Shown here piece by piece: positions 1 through 7,615 of a stretch of 35,429 nucleotides of DNA (position 1 is its first letter; each line of letters begins with the position of its first letter). Under the pieces are notes generated by a model that saw nothing but the letters and a program-made list of their open reading frames with translations, did no database searches and was not told where the DNA came from. This DNA is from Deltaproteobacteria bacterium. Lineage in GTDB: Bacteria; Myxococcota_A; UBA9160; SMWR01. The DNA is taken from contig JAFDDG010000038.1 in the NCBI GenBank assembly GCA_019310965.1, forward strand, positions 1-35,429, written 5' to 3'. The position numbers and the translations under genes were made by a program.

Positions 1-1
1 C

Positions 2-391
2 GAAGCGGCGCGGACGCAATTCCAAGACATTACCGCAGTTCTTTCCATTTCAGAGCAGAACCCTCTGCCAGACGGTCTGGACTTCGACACGCCCGAGCGG
101 GACCCGTCGCCCTTTTCGAGTGCATTCCTCGTCGACACCCATGATCCGGACTTCCTGCTCTTCTTCGGCGGTGGAACCGTCGACCCCGGGCAGTCCATGA
201 CGCTCACCTACTCCCTCGACATCCCCGATCGAACATTGATCGACCCGTCAGCCTGGACCGGCTCCGGCTATGAAATGACCCTTCGATTCAGTGCGATCCC
301 GGTTCCGGAGCTGTCGACTGCGCTCTTGCTCTGCCTCGGCCTGGTGGAGCTTTCGCGGCACCGAGCCAGGCCCGTCGGCGAACGGAAGTAA
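2..391 (+). CDS. Partial secreted protein with PEP-CTERM-like C-terminal sorting signal
   Basis: This is the 3' end of a gene that begins outside the window; the frame is open from the first complete codon at position 2 to TAA at 389-391. The visible 129 residues are acidic and soluble-looking. They finish with a tripartite tail: the motif VPELSTALLLCLGL, a hydrophobic stretch, and a basic end (SRHRARP). That resembles the PEP-CTERM signal (usually VPEPS...), which exosortase recognises at the inner membrane before surface export, although L replaces P in the motif. No exosortase gene is in the window. The protein body is not recognised. The tail assignment is fairly secure; the function is unknown. 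Confidence 0.7.
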   Translation, partial: EAARTQFQDITAVLSISEQNPLPDGLDFDTPERDPSPFSSAFLVDTHDPDFLLFFGGGTVDPGQSMTLTYSLDIPDRTLIDPSAWTGSGYEMTLRFSAIPVPELSTALLLCLGLVELSRHRARPVGERK

Positions 392-513
392 CTCTGCTGC
401 GCAGCGGCCCACCCACGCAGGGGTCGTCAGGCGTCATTCTATCCGGGCGGAACCGCCCAGGTTGCAACCCAAGTGTAGGGTCGGAGCGGAGTGCCCCGAT
501 AGACGCCCGCGGA

Positions 514-1578
514 TCAGACGGGTTCGTCGATCTCCGCCAGGAACGCCTGGAGGCGGCCATCGGCTTCGACGCGACGGCGCGCGCGATCGCGGCACATGCC
601 CACCTCGAGGAACCACCCGGCGGCCTTCGCCAACGCCACGCGTGCCGGGGCCGGGTCGAAGCCCAGCTCCTTTCGAGCCCGCCCGGAATCCGAAGCGCGG
701 TTCGACAGGGAGTGAAGGGCCGCCTCCACGTCCACGATCGGCCGGCGGTGGGTCACGTGGTTGGCGACCCACTCCGCCGCGTGACCCGCCCAGAGCAGGA
801 GCCGCGGCGGGAGCTTTACCCGCGGCGCCGGAATGCCGGTGAGCTCCGACAGGATCGAGGTGACCTCGGCCATGCTCAGGTTCTCACCACCCAGGATGTA
901 CTGGCGGCCGGGGAGGCCCTGCTCGAGAGCCAGCACGTGCCCTTCGGCCACGTCGTCTACGTCGACGACGTTCAGCAGGGTATCGGCGTAGGCGAGCATG
1001 ATCCCGTTCAGGAAGTGGATGATCAGGGTGCCGGTCGGCGTCGGCCGACGGTCTCCGCGTCCGACGACCGTGGTGGGGTGCACGATGCTGACCGGAAGAC
1101 CGCACGCAATCTCGCGCAGCACCGCGATCTCAGCGAGCACCTTGGAGGACTTGTAGTGGCCCTGGAAGCTGCGGAGGTCGAAGAGGCTCTCCTCGGTCTC
1201 CACCGTGCGGTTGATCGACGGCGTGAGCGTCGCCGTGCTGCTCGTGTAGACGATCTTCTCGTAGCCATGCACCCGCGCGGCACGCATCACGTGCTGCGTG
1301 CCGTCGATGTTGACCCGGTAGATGGTGTCGGGGTTCGGCTCCCAGAAGCTGTAGCAGGCGGCGTTGTGCACCAGCAGCTCGCCACCCTCCAGCGCCTCGG
1401 TCACACCGTGCTCGTCGAGCAGATCGAATTCGCGCCTCTCCACGTCGAGACCGGCCAGATTCTCGCAGTCGAGATCAGCGCCGACCAGCGCGACCACCTC
1501 GTGCCCTCGGGTCAACAGGCGACGGACGATCCGCGAGCCCATGAAGCCGTTGCCGCCGGTCACGAAGACGTGCGCCAT
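514..1578 (-). CDS. NAD-dependent epimerase/dehydratase, HpnA-like SDR protein
   Basis: This 354-residue protein belongs to the extended short-chain dehydrogenase family. The N-terminal Rossmann motif TGGNGFMG is at residues 7-14 and the catalytic YxxxK (Y142, K146) lies in HYKSSK. The layout resembles dihydroflavonol-reductase-like enzymes, notably the hopanoid-associated epimerase HpnA. The start at 1578 gives the normal family N-terminus (MAHVFVTGG); upstream in-frame starts would add an Arg-rich leader inside the preceding gene. It begins 7 bases after the stop of the aminotransferase gene at 1586-2977, so both are probably one transcript. The substrate is probably a nucleotide-sugar or a hopanoid/steroid-like alcohol. 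The family call is secure, the HpnA identity tentative, because no squalene-hopene cyclase or other hpn gene is visible. Confidence 0.82.
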   Translation of the reverse strand: MAHVFVTGGNGFMGSRIVRRLLTRGHEVVALVGADLDCENLAGLDVERREFDLLDEHGVTEALEGGELLVHNAACYSFWEPNPDTIYRVNIDGTQHVMRAARVHGYEKIVYTSSTATLTPSINRTVETEESLFDLRSFQGHYKSSKVLAEIAVLREIACGLPVSIVHPTTVVGRGDRRPTPTGTLIIHFLNGIMLAYADTLLNVVDVDDVAEGHVLALEQGLPGRQYILGGENLSMAEVTSILSELTGIPAPRVKLPPRLLLWAGHAAEWVANHVTHRRPIVDVEAALHSLSNRASDSGRARKELGFDPAPARVALAKAAGWFLEVGMCRDRARRRVEADGRLQAFLAEIDEPV

Positions 1579-1585
1579 CGACAGC

Positions 1586-2977
1586 CTACCGGCCCGTCTT
1601 CGAGCGAATCGCGGCCGCCGCCAACCGCTTGCCCAGGCCCCAGATCGCACCGCCGACCTGCTGGGTGTTTGCAATGACCTGATCCATCGCGCCGACGATC
1701 CAGGCCCGGTCCTCCTCGCTCAGCACCAGCGGCGGGAGGAGCTTGACCACGGCGTGGTGGTGGCTCGCGGTCTGGCTCAGGATCCGATGCTCGTGGAAGA
1801 GCGGGACGATCACGAGCTGGCTGAAGAGGCCACTCTGCGCGGCGTCGAGTGCTCGCCATGCCATCTTCGCCCGGACCGTATCGGGCGGCGCGAACTCGAT
1901 GGCCTGCATCAAGCCCTTGCCGCGCACCGCGTGGACGAAGTCGTAGCGGTCGATCATCGCGCGGAAGTCTTCGAGCAGACCCTCGCCGATCTTCGCGGCA
2001 TTCTCGACGAGGCTCTCCTCCCGGATCACCTCCAAGGTTGCGAGACCCGCGGCCATCGCCAGGTTGTTCTTCGAGAAGGTCGAGCCATGGATCGGTGCGC
2101 GCACCAGGCTGGAGAACAGCGAGTCGAAGATCGGCCGTCGCATGGCCACCGCCCCGATCGGAATGAAGCCTCCGGAGAGGGCCTTGGCCGAGAGCAGCAT
2201 GTCCGGCTCGACGTCCCAGTGCTCGATCGCCCACATCCGCCCCGTGCGGCCGAGGCCGGTCTGGATCTCGTCGGCGACGAAGAGCGCCCCATGCTCGCGG
2301 CAGAGTCTCGCCGCTTCGCGCAAGTATTCATCCGAGGGCACGTTCACGCCGTGGCCCTGGATGGGCTCGACGAAGAATGCGGCGATCTCCTCTCGGACCA
2401 GAACCCGTTCAAGGGCCTCGAGGTCGTCGAACGGAATCCGGTGCGTGCCCTGCAAGAGCGGTCCGAACCCGTCCCGGAAGAGGTCGTCGCCGTTCAACGA
2501 CAGCGCCCCCAGCGTGAGCCCGTGGAATCCACGTTCGCAGTAGACGAGCCCCGGCCGCCCGGTATGGCAACGTGCGAATTTGATCGCGCTCTCGACGGCC
2601 TCGGCGCCGGAATTCGTGAAGAAGACCTTGGGGAGATCACCCGGCAGCGTGGCGACGAAGCGCTCCGCCAGGATGCCGGCGAGCAGCGAGGCGTCGAGCT
2701 GCACGAGGGAGGGCAGCTCGGCCTCGAGTGCTTCGCGCAAGAAGCGGATCACGGTGGGATGATTGCGCCCGACCCCGAACACGCCGTAGCCCGACAGGAG
2801 GTCCAGGTAGCGGTCCCCCCGATCGTCGAACAGGTACGGGCCCTCTGCGCGAACATAGTTCCGGTCGAAGCCGAGGGTCTTCAGGACCCGGACCAGCTGA
2901 CCATTCAGGTGCTGCTCGTGAAGGTCGAACTGCTGGCCAGATCGCTCACGGAGAACGTCCAGCAGGCTAATCGTCAT
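1586..2977 (-). CDS. Class III PLP-dependent aminotransferase (HpnO-like)
   Basis: This 463-residue protein is a fold-type I, class III (ornithine/acetylornithine type) aminotransferase. Visible landmarks are the phosphate-binding NSGAEAVE (122-129), FHG (151-153), the cofactor-ring Asp in ADEIQTG (D236) and the Schiff-base lysine in LLSAKALSGG (K265). The start at 2977 is preceded by GAGAG on the coding strand. Upstream in-frame sequence runs through non-coding debris, so longer versions of the reading frame are spurious. Together with the HpnA-like epimerase immediately downstream, the pair could oxidise or reshape an alcohol or sugar and then aminate it. The sequence resembles the hopanoid-associated aminotransferase HpnO, which makes an amino-hopanoid, but the amino acceptor cannot be fixed from sequence alone. 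Confidence 0.85.
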   Translation of the reverse strand: MTISLLDVLRERSGQQFDLHEQHLNGQLVRVLKTLGFDRNYVRAEGPYLFDDRGDRYLDLLSGYGVFGVGRNHPTVIRFLREALEAELPSLVQLDASLLAGILAERFVATLPGDLPKVFFTNSGAEAVESAIKFARCHTGRPGLVYCERGFHGLTLGALSLNGDDLFRDGFGPLLQGTHRIPFDDLEALERVLVREEIAAFFVEPIQGHGVNVPSDEYLREAARLCREHGALFVADEIQTGLGRTGRMWAIEHWDVEPDMLLSAKALSGGFIPIGAVAMRRPIFDSLFSSLVRAPIHGSTFSKNNLAMAAGLATLEVIREESLVENAAKIGEGLLEDFRAMIDRYDFVHAVRGKGLMQAIEFAPPDTVRAKMAWRALDAAQSGLFSQLVIVPLFHEHRILSQTASHHHAVVKLLPPLVLSEEDRAWIVGAMDQVIANTQQVGGAIWGLGKRLAAAAIRSKTGR

Positions 2978-2997
2978 GCGCTCTCGTTCTTCATCGT

Positions 2998-3068
2998 TAC
3001 TCGGGCAACGCGAACGCCATCCTGTGATCCCCGGGCGGGCTGGGGGCAGCCATTGGGGCTTTATTAGT
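2998..3068 (-). pseudogene. Remnant of a PQQ-dependent dehydrogenase C-terminus
   Basis: Read on the minus strand, this short stretch encodes APSPPGDHRMAFALPE and a stop. It is nearly the same as the extreme C-terminus of the intact PQQ dehydrogenase at 31499-33439 (SPNPPGDHLMAFALPE). Third-position differences show that it derives from a diverged paralogue and is not a recent copy. Nothing recognisable precedes it: homology stops about 30 bases before the 40-bp repeat at 3101-3140. It lies 20 bases upstream of the aminotransferase gene, which therefore probably once sat downstream of a second PQQ dehydrogenase. Confidence 0.6.
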
Positions 3069-3100
3069 GTAGCAGGCCACCCCAGATTGCCCGCGGGAGT

Positions 3101-3140
3101 CCAATGGGTTGCACCGTTGGCGGTGAGTCTCGATCTCCCC
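3101..3140 (+). repeat. 40-bp repeat, copy 1 (left border)
   Basis: This 40-base block (beginning CCAATGGGTTGCACCGTTGG) recurs at 10352-10391 in the same orientation with 38 of 40 bases identical; the mismatches are GG versus AA at offsets 22-23. Both copies touch broken genes: here the PQQ-dehydrogenase remnant, there the truncated malic enzyme. It is followed by GGGGT...ACCCC symmetry near 3144-3165. It looks like the end of an insertion element or a recombination scar, but no transposase remnant is recognisable. Confidence 0.75.
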
Positions 3141-3217
3141 GACGGGGTGCTTGTCAAGGTACCCCTTGTCCGACATGGATCCCCTGTTGAAATTCCTGTC
3201 CGTCCATCGCACTCGCG

Positions 3218-3292
3218 TTCTGCGATAGCTGAATTCGTGAGCAGCGCGGTGACCGCCAGCATCAGGATGCTCGCTGCTTCAAAGCGCGGAAA
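3218..3292 (-). pseudogene. Possible CopD-like membrane protein fragment
   Basis: On the minus strand this segment encodes one hydrophobic segment with the look FPRFEAASILMLAVTALLTN. Its RxEAxxxLxxLAVTALLTN pattern resembles the last transmembrane part of CopD-type copper-resistance proteins. The surrounding frame carries no more matching sequence and no sensible start, so at most this is a fragment. The resemblance is short and was judged by eye; an unrelated signal-peptide-like stretch is possible. Confidence 0.3.
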
Positions 3293-3416
3293 AGAACTGA
3301 GCGAGTGGGCATCTCGCAAGAATGGCGTCCTCGTTATGTTGGCTTGATCGAGGTCGCGATGGTGGCGTATCCCGTTTGCCGCCACGAGCGGGTCGAACGC
3401 TTCGAACGGGACCGCC

Positions 3417-3614
3417 CTACCCGGTTCGGGGCCTTCGTGGAACGAGCACTGACCAGTAGGCGACCGCAAATAGAAACCAAGCCGCCGTCCACAATTCGCC
3501 GCCGATCAAAAGGCTCGGGCTGCAGCCTTCGACTGGTCCGGACACACCCAGCCTGCGAATCAGCGCTCCAACGATCACGCATATGAAGAGAACGACTGGA
3601 ATTTGGGTAGGCAA
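3417..3614 (-). pseudogene. Probable NnrS-like membrane protein C-terminal fragment
   Basis: The minus-strand frame encodes 65 residues with two hydrophobic segments, ending in LWTAAWFLFAVAYWSVLVPRR. The pattern of a Leu-Trp-Ala-Ala-Phe-rich helix followed by Tyr-x-x-Leu and a Pro-Arg tail resembles the C-terminal helix of NnrS family proteins (multi-helix haem/copper-linked membrane proteins). About 330 residues expected upstream are missing; instead the frame abuts the ABC ATPase head at 3664-3747. It is best read as a 3' gene relic left by a deletion. Assignment is tentative. Confidence 0.35.
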
Positions 3615-3663
3615 AACAAGCGGGGTTTTCAGCGAGGTCCGACAGGCGGAATTCTGTCAAATC

Positions 3664-3747
3664 CCCCCCCCGAAGTGCGTGGACCTGCGTCTCTCCCACC
3701 GGGTAGACCTTCGAGAACCCGCGCACCCGGAGCACGGCCGTAGACAT
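3664..3747 (-). pseudogene. Truncated head of a LolD/MacB-type ABC transporter ATPase
   Basis: The ATG at 3747 overlaps the TGA of the cytochrome gene by one base, as in a real operon. The first residues (STAVLRVRGFSKVYPVGETQ, then VHALRG) are a typical start of an ATPase of the LolD/MacB export family. Homology ends abruptly after about 27 residues at a run of nine C on the plus strand (3663-3671), before the Walker A motif. The sequence beyond belongs to unrelated debris. The gene is therefore dead, cut at or near the homopolymer. Confidence 0.65.
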
Positions 3748-4148
3748 CACTCCACCTGGATCGTGCGCAGGTGGTCTGCCAAGGCGCGGACGTCGAGGGT
3801 CGCGCCGTAAACGGCGAAGGGCTCCCCGACGTGCTTCTGCGCGAAGACGGCACCCCAGACCGGCATCCCGCGCGGACCGTGCTGGGCCACGAGCAGGCGG
3901 CCGTCGATGAACATCATGACCGCCGACTCGTCGAAGCTCCCGCCTGAGCGCCAGGCCAGGCTGGTGAGATCCGCCGGTGCCACGGTCAGCGACGTGGCCA
4001 GCGGTCCGTCGCCCCGGCCCGAAAGCCCGTGGCAGGAGGCGCAGTGCCGTTCATACAGAGCAGCGCCCGCCACCTCCTCCGTACGTTCGTCGATGCATCC
4101 CAACGTCATCGCCAAGACCACGATAACCCGACAGCCGACACCACACAT
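3747..4148 (-). CDS. Small secreted c-type cytochrome
   Basis: This 133-residue protein has an N-terminal hydrophobic export segment (about residues 7-17) with Cys18, followed by one haem-attachment motif CASCH (36-40). A downstream GMPVWG supplies the probable axial Met95. It is a class I mono-haem cytochrome, expected in the periplasm or tethered to a membrane; Cys18 is not in a textbook lipobox, so lipidation is uncertain. The start ATG at 4148 has GAG eight bases upstream. Its downstream partner is a truncated ABC ATPase head that overlaps its stop codon. The electron-transfer partner is unknown and may have been lost in the debris downstream. Confidence 0.8.
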   Translation of the reverse strand: MCGVGCRVIVVLAMTLGCIDERTEEVAGAALYERHCASCHGLSGRGDGPLATSLTVAPADLTSLAWRSGGSFDESAVMMFIDGRLLVAQHGPRGMPVWGAVFAQKHVGEPFAVYGATLDVRALADHLRTIQVE

Positions 4149-4299
4149 CGTTGCCAGCTCAAGTCGTCACCGCCTTCCCGAATACCATGGAGCCAACCAG
4201 ATCGCTGTCAAGCGCCAGACGAGATGCGACTTGTCTCCCCAGCGGAAACCCAGGCTTCCCCAATCCGATCGGCCGGAAGGCCGGGCGACCTCCGGGGGG

Positions 4300-4315
4300 C
4301 GGCACGGCCCTTGCT
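4300..4315 (+). promoter_or_regulatory. Sigma-54 (-24/-12) promoter for the secreted-protein/triple-barrel operon
   Basis: The sequence CGGCACGGCCCTTGCT matches the sigma-54 consensus TGGCACG-N4-TTGCW except for C at the first position. The invariant GG (4301-4302) and GC (4313-4314) are separated by exactly 10 bases. Predicted transcription would start near 4326, leaving about 20 bases with a GGGAG ribosome-binding site before the ATG at 4346. A second site of the same type lies at 7493-7508. The required enhancer-binding activator is not in the window. Confidence 0.68.
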
Positions 4316-4345
4316 GTTCCAGCCGGCACCCACCCGGGAGCAACC

Positions 4346-4687
4346 ATGGCCCGACATAGATCCCGATCCCTTGGCGCGCTGCTGATCGCCATCTCCCTGG
4401 CGTCCTGGATGCCATCCGGCTCCCGGGCCCAGACGGGTGGCGGCGCCGGCGCCCCCGAGCAAGACCGGCCGATCTACGGCCGCGACCTGATGACCGAGCA
4501 GGAGCGCAACGAACATCGCGAGCGCATTCGCAACGCGGGCTCCGAGCAGGAGCGCGAACAGATCCGCCTCGAGCACCACGAACGCATGCGCGAGCGAGCG
4601 AAGGAGCGTGGCGTGGAGCTGCCGCCGGCACCGCCTCCCCGGGGATCTGGAGCCGGAGGCGGACAGGGCCGGGGGAGGGGACGTTGA
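4346..4687 (+). CDS. Small secreted charged coiled-coil protein, function unknown
   Basis: This 113-residue protein has an N-terminal signal peptide ending near SRAQ (about residues 1-31). A charged, Glu/Arg-rich helical segment follows with the pattern LMTEQERNEHRERIRNAGSE and EHHERMRERAKERGVELP, and then a Pro/Gly/Arg-rich tail. Similar small periplasmic proteins with repeated MTxxERxxHRxRM motifs occur widely in Proteobacteria without a settled function. The ATG at 4346 is preceded by GGGAG and by the sigma-54 site at 4300. The stop TGA overlaps the TTG start of the triple-barrel protein, so the two are translationally coupled. It may be a periplasmic partner or chaperone of that barrel; this is inference from context. 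Confidence 0.75.
   Translation: MARHRSRSLGALLIAISLASWMPSGSRAQTGGGAGAPEQDRPIYGRDLMTEQERNEHRERIRNAGSEQEREQIRLEHHERMRERAKERGVELPPAPPPRGSGAGGGQGRGRGR
4673..4680 (+). promoter_or_regulatory. Ribosome-binding site that decides the TTG start at 4684
   Basis: GGGAGGGG ends three bases before TTG 4684, with the GGAGG core spaced five bases from it. No ATG or GTG in that frame lies near a comparable site, and the TTG puts a normal signal peptide at the protein's N-terminus. Confidence 0.6.
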
Positions 4688-7464
4688 GGACGAGCCCGTG
4701 GATCGTCGCCCTGACACTGTGTCTCCTGGCCCCCGCGCCGATCGGTGCCGAGGCCCCGATCGCTGAGCACCTGCGTGCCAGCGCTGCCTCGGGGGGAGCC
4801 TACGGGGTGCTGCGTGCTCTCGAGGAGGCGCTGGTGGCCGACCCGACGCTCGTCGCGACGGCACCGGCTGCCGGCCAGTTGGCCGCCGATGCTCTCGAAG
4901 CGCTCGGAGAGACATCCGACGCCGCCACCGAGCACGAGCGTGCCGTGGGCGTGCTGATCGTCGCCTTCGCACCGCCCGGGCAGCGGGACGCCGTCGCTGA
5001 GGCCGTCGCGGCTCGGATGCCAAGGCCAGCGGATGGAGACCGCGCCCCGGCGGAGCCGGAGCTTCGGGTGGGGTCCTTCCGGGCGTACCCGGGTCTGGGC
5101 GCATCTCTCCGGTACGACGACAACCTGTTCGCCACGGAGCGTGGCGAGGTCGACGATCTCGCCCTCGTGCTCTCTCCGACACTCGCTCTCGATTCGGACT
5201 GGAGCCGCCACGAGCTGGACTTCGGGGTCGGCGGCGACTTCGGCCGCTACCAGGAGAACCCCGACGAGGACTACGAGGATTTCTTCGCCGGTGGCGACTT
5301 CCGCTACGACCTCAGCTCGCAGTCCAACCTGTTCGGCGGAGCGAGCTTCCGCCGCGAGCACGAGGAACGCGCGTCTCCCGACGACGTGAACGGAGAGGAG
5401 CCGACCCGCTACGACCAGACTTCCGTCTACCTCGGAGGGACCCGTCGCTTCGACCGGCTTGGCCTCCGGCTGGGCGGCACCGTACGCGATCTCGACTTCG
5501 ACGACGTGCCCGCCTTCTTCGGCGAGATCAACAACGACGATCGTGATAGGCGCCTGGTCACCGGCGGGGGAGAGGCGAGCTGGCGCCTGGGCCCCGATTT
5601 CGGTCCGCGCACGCGGATCTTTGCCCGCCTCTCCACCGATCTCCGCCGCTATGACCAGAGCCGCGACGAAGCCGGGTTCGAGCGCGACTCCGACGGCTGG
5701 CGCGCCGAGGTGGGAACTGAGTTCTGGGTGGGTCGCTCCGCCGTCGTCGAGTTCTTCGCCGGCTGGATGCGTCAGGATTTCGACGACCGTGCCCTCGAGG
5801 ATGTCAGCAAGCCGTCGTTTGGTGCGACGGCTGAGTGGAGCCCTGCGGAAGGCACGTGGCTCACGGCCTACGTCGGTCGGACCCTCGAAGAGACGACCCT
5901 GCCCTTCGCCTCGAGCTTTCTCACGACCCGTGTGGGAGCCGCGCTGGACCGAGACGTGACCCCCCGCACGAGCTGGCGACTCGCCGTCTCGTGGGCACGC
6001 AACGACTACCAGGGCGTCGGCCGTGAGGACGATCTCTACCTCGTGTCCGCGAGCCTGCGCCATCGCATCGCCCCGGCTCTCTACATCGAGCCGGGCTACC
6101 GATTCGTGTACCGCGACTCCTCGGCACCGGGCGAGTCCTATGATCGCAACCAGCTGTTCCTGCGGGTGACCGCGGAGTTTTCGGGCCCGGACGGCTGGCG
6201 GACGCGCGCCGCACCGCGAGGCTCAGCGGATGTCGTGGCTGCGACTCTCGCGGATCTCCCCCCGACGGATTTCTCGGGCTTCTACCTCGGCGCCCAGGCC
6301 GGCTTCGATTCGCTGGCCTCTCCGATGCGGGGCCCGCGCCGCATGGGATCGAGCTCCCTGGAAGCAACCTTCGGCGATCACGGCGGCTCCGCAGGGCTCT
6401 TCGCCGGTGTGGGCACCACGTGGCGGTGCCTCTACCTGGGCGTGGAGATCGACGGCGAGCTCAGCGACACGGACTGGACCCACGACAGCCGGCCGGACGT
6501 TCGCTTCTTCAAGATGGAGAGGGAGTCGAGCTACGGCGCGAGCCTCCGGATCGGCACGCTGCTACAGCGCGCGGGCCTTCTCTACGCGCGGCTCGGCGCG
6601 CAGCGCACACGCTTCGAAACGAGTTACGAGCGCAATGCCATCGACCTCCGGGATCGCGACTCGGACACCGCGTTCCGGTACGGGGTCGGCCTCGAGGCCG
6701 GCGGCTTCGGCCGCTCCTTCGTGCGAATGGACTACTCGTTCGTCGACTACGACGACGTCGACGTGGAGCTGACGGCGGGCGCCGACCGCTTCGACCGGAG
6801 GGAGGGCATCTTCCGCCTCGGCCTGGGCTACCGCTTCCACTCCTTCCTCGAGCCCGCGCCGGAGAGACAGGAGACCGAGCATCCGGCGCTGGACCTTGGC
6901 GGCTTCTACGTGGGTGGGCAGGTGTCCCACGGTGCCGTCACCAGCGAGTTGGAAGGCCCACGAGGCGGCGGCACCGGAAGCCTCGTCGCAGACTTCGGCG
7001 ACCAGGGCTTCACCTGGGGCGCCCTGCTGGGCTGGGGCCATTCCTTCGGACGCTGGTACGCCGGGCTCGAGCTCGAGGGCGAGGCCAGCGAGGCGAAGTG
7101 GGACCACTTCCGTCCCGGTCTGGACCGGAGCTTCTCCCTCGAGAAGCGCAGCACCGTCGGCGCCGGCTTGCGTCTCGGCTACCAGCTCCCGAGCGGAGCG
7201 CTCCTGTTCGGGCGCGTCGCCGGAGTTCACTCCCGGTTCCGGACACTCTACGTAGTCGAGGGAAACTTCGTTGACGAAGAGGACGGACGGGCGGGCCTGC
7301 GCTTCGGGGGCGGCCTGGAAGTCCCCGCGTCGGAGCACGTGTCGGTCCGCGCCGACTACACGTTCACCCGCTACGAGCAGGAGGACGTGGACTACGCGCT
7401 GGCCGTGGACAAGATCGATCCGGAGGAGAGCCTGTTCCGGATGTCGCTCGTCTACCGGTTCTAG
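4684..7464 (+). CDS. Large outer-membrane protein with three predicted beta-barrel domains
   Basis: This 926-residue protein starts at a TTG overlapping the upstream stop (TTGA). Residues 1-22 are a signal peptide. Residues 24-125 are Ala/Glu-rich and helical. From about 130 (YPGLGASLRYDDNLFA) to about 505, alternating strands resemble the large outer-membrane barrel (BBP2/capsule-type) families. Two further domains each begin with GFY(L/V)G (about 531 and 739) and end in GYRF and VYRF (terminal Phe926). They look like eight-stranded OmpA/OmpW-like barrels and are related to each other, sharing an F(K/S)xE(K/R)xSxxGAxLRxG pattern. A terminal aromatic residue is the usual BAM assembly signal. 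Three barrels in one chain is very unusual. It follows the small secreted protein and precedes the Gly-rich paralogues. The function could be export or adhesion, but this is not shown. Confidence 0.82.
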   Translation: MRTSPWIVALTLCLLAPAPIGAEAPIAEHLRASAASGGAYGVLRALEEALVADPTLVATAPAAGQLAADALEALGETSDAATEHERAVGVLIVAFAPPGQRDAVAEAVAARMPRPADGDRAPAEPELRVGSFRAYPGLGASLRYDDNLFATERGEVDDLALVLSPTLALDSDWSRHELDFGVGGDFGRYQENPDEDYEDFFAGGDFRYDLSSQSNLFGGASFRREHEERASPDDVNGEEPTRYDQTSVYLGGTRRFDRLGLRLGGTVRDLDFDDVPAFFGEINNDDRDRRLVTGGGEASWRLGPDFGPRTRIFARLSTDLRRYDQSRDEAGFERDSDGWRAEVGTEFWVGRSAVVEFFAGWMRQDFDDRALEDVSKPSFGATAEWSPAEGTWLTAYVGRTLEETTLPFASSFLTTRVGAALDRDVTPRTSWRLAVSWARNDYQGVGREDDLYLVSASLRHRIAPALYIEPGYRFVYRDSSAPGESYDRNQLFLRVTAEFSGPDGWRTRAAPRGSADVVAATLADLPPTDFSGFYLGAQAGFDSLASPMRGPRRMGSSSLEATFGDHGGSAGLFAGVGTTWRCLYLGVEIDGELSDTDWTHDSRPDVRFFKMERESSYGASLRIGTLLQRAGLLYARLGAQRTRFETSYERNAIDLRDRDSDTAFRYGVGLEAGGFGRSFVRMDYSFVDYDDVDVELTAGADRFDRREGIFRLGLGYRFHSFLEPAPERQETEHPALDLGGFYVGGQVSHGAVTSELEGPRGGGTGSLVADFGDQGFTWGALLGWGHSFGRWYAGLELEGEASEAKWDHFRPGLDRSFSLEKRSTVGAGLRLGYQLPSGALLFGRVAGVHSRFRTLYVVEGNFVDEEDGRAGLRFGGGLEVPASEHVSVRADYTFTRYEQEDVDYALAVDKIDPEESLFRMSLVYRF

Positions 7465-7492
7465 CCGTCACGCTCGCCTTCGCGCATACGTG

Positions 7493-7508
7493 TGGCACCG
7501 CGCTTGCA
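7493..7508 (+). promoter_or_regulatory. Sigma-54 (-24/-12) promoter for the Gly-rich secreted paralogues
   Basis: TGGCACCGCGCTTGCA contains a perfect TGGCAC and TTGCA pair with the invariant GG (7494-7495) and GC (7506-7507) ten bases apart. It lies in the 151-base gap between the triple-barrel gene and the gene at 7616. The predicted transcript start near 7519 gives an untranslated leader of roughly 95 bases. No upstream activator site was identified. Confidence 0.78.
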
Positions 7509-7615
7509 TCGCTTGAAATAACGTCTTCCGCTCGACGATGGAGGGGCTGCTGGTCGAAACCCGACCGGCTTCTGCCCCAGGCATCCGTCAGAAAGCCACA
7601 CCAAAGGAAATCTTC

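Noticed and set aside
1364..3067. Long plus-strand open frame (567 codons) opposite the aminotransferase and epimerase
   Set aside because: It is a high-G+C antisense shadow: composition is Arg/Glu/Asp/His-heavy with no domain, and the minus strand carries clear catalytic motifs.
4474..6063. 529-codon minus-strand frame opposite the triple-barrel gene
   Set aside because: No motif or signal; the plus strand has a signal peptide, a ribosome-binding site and barrel periodicity.
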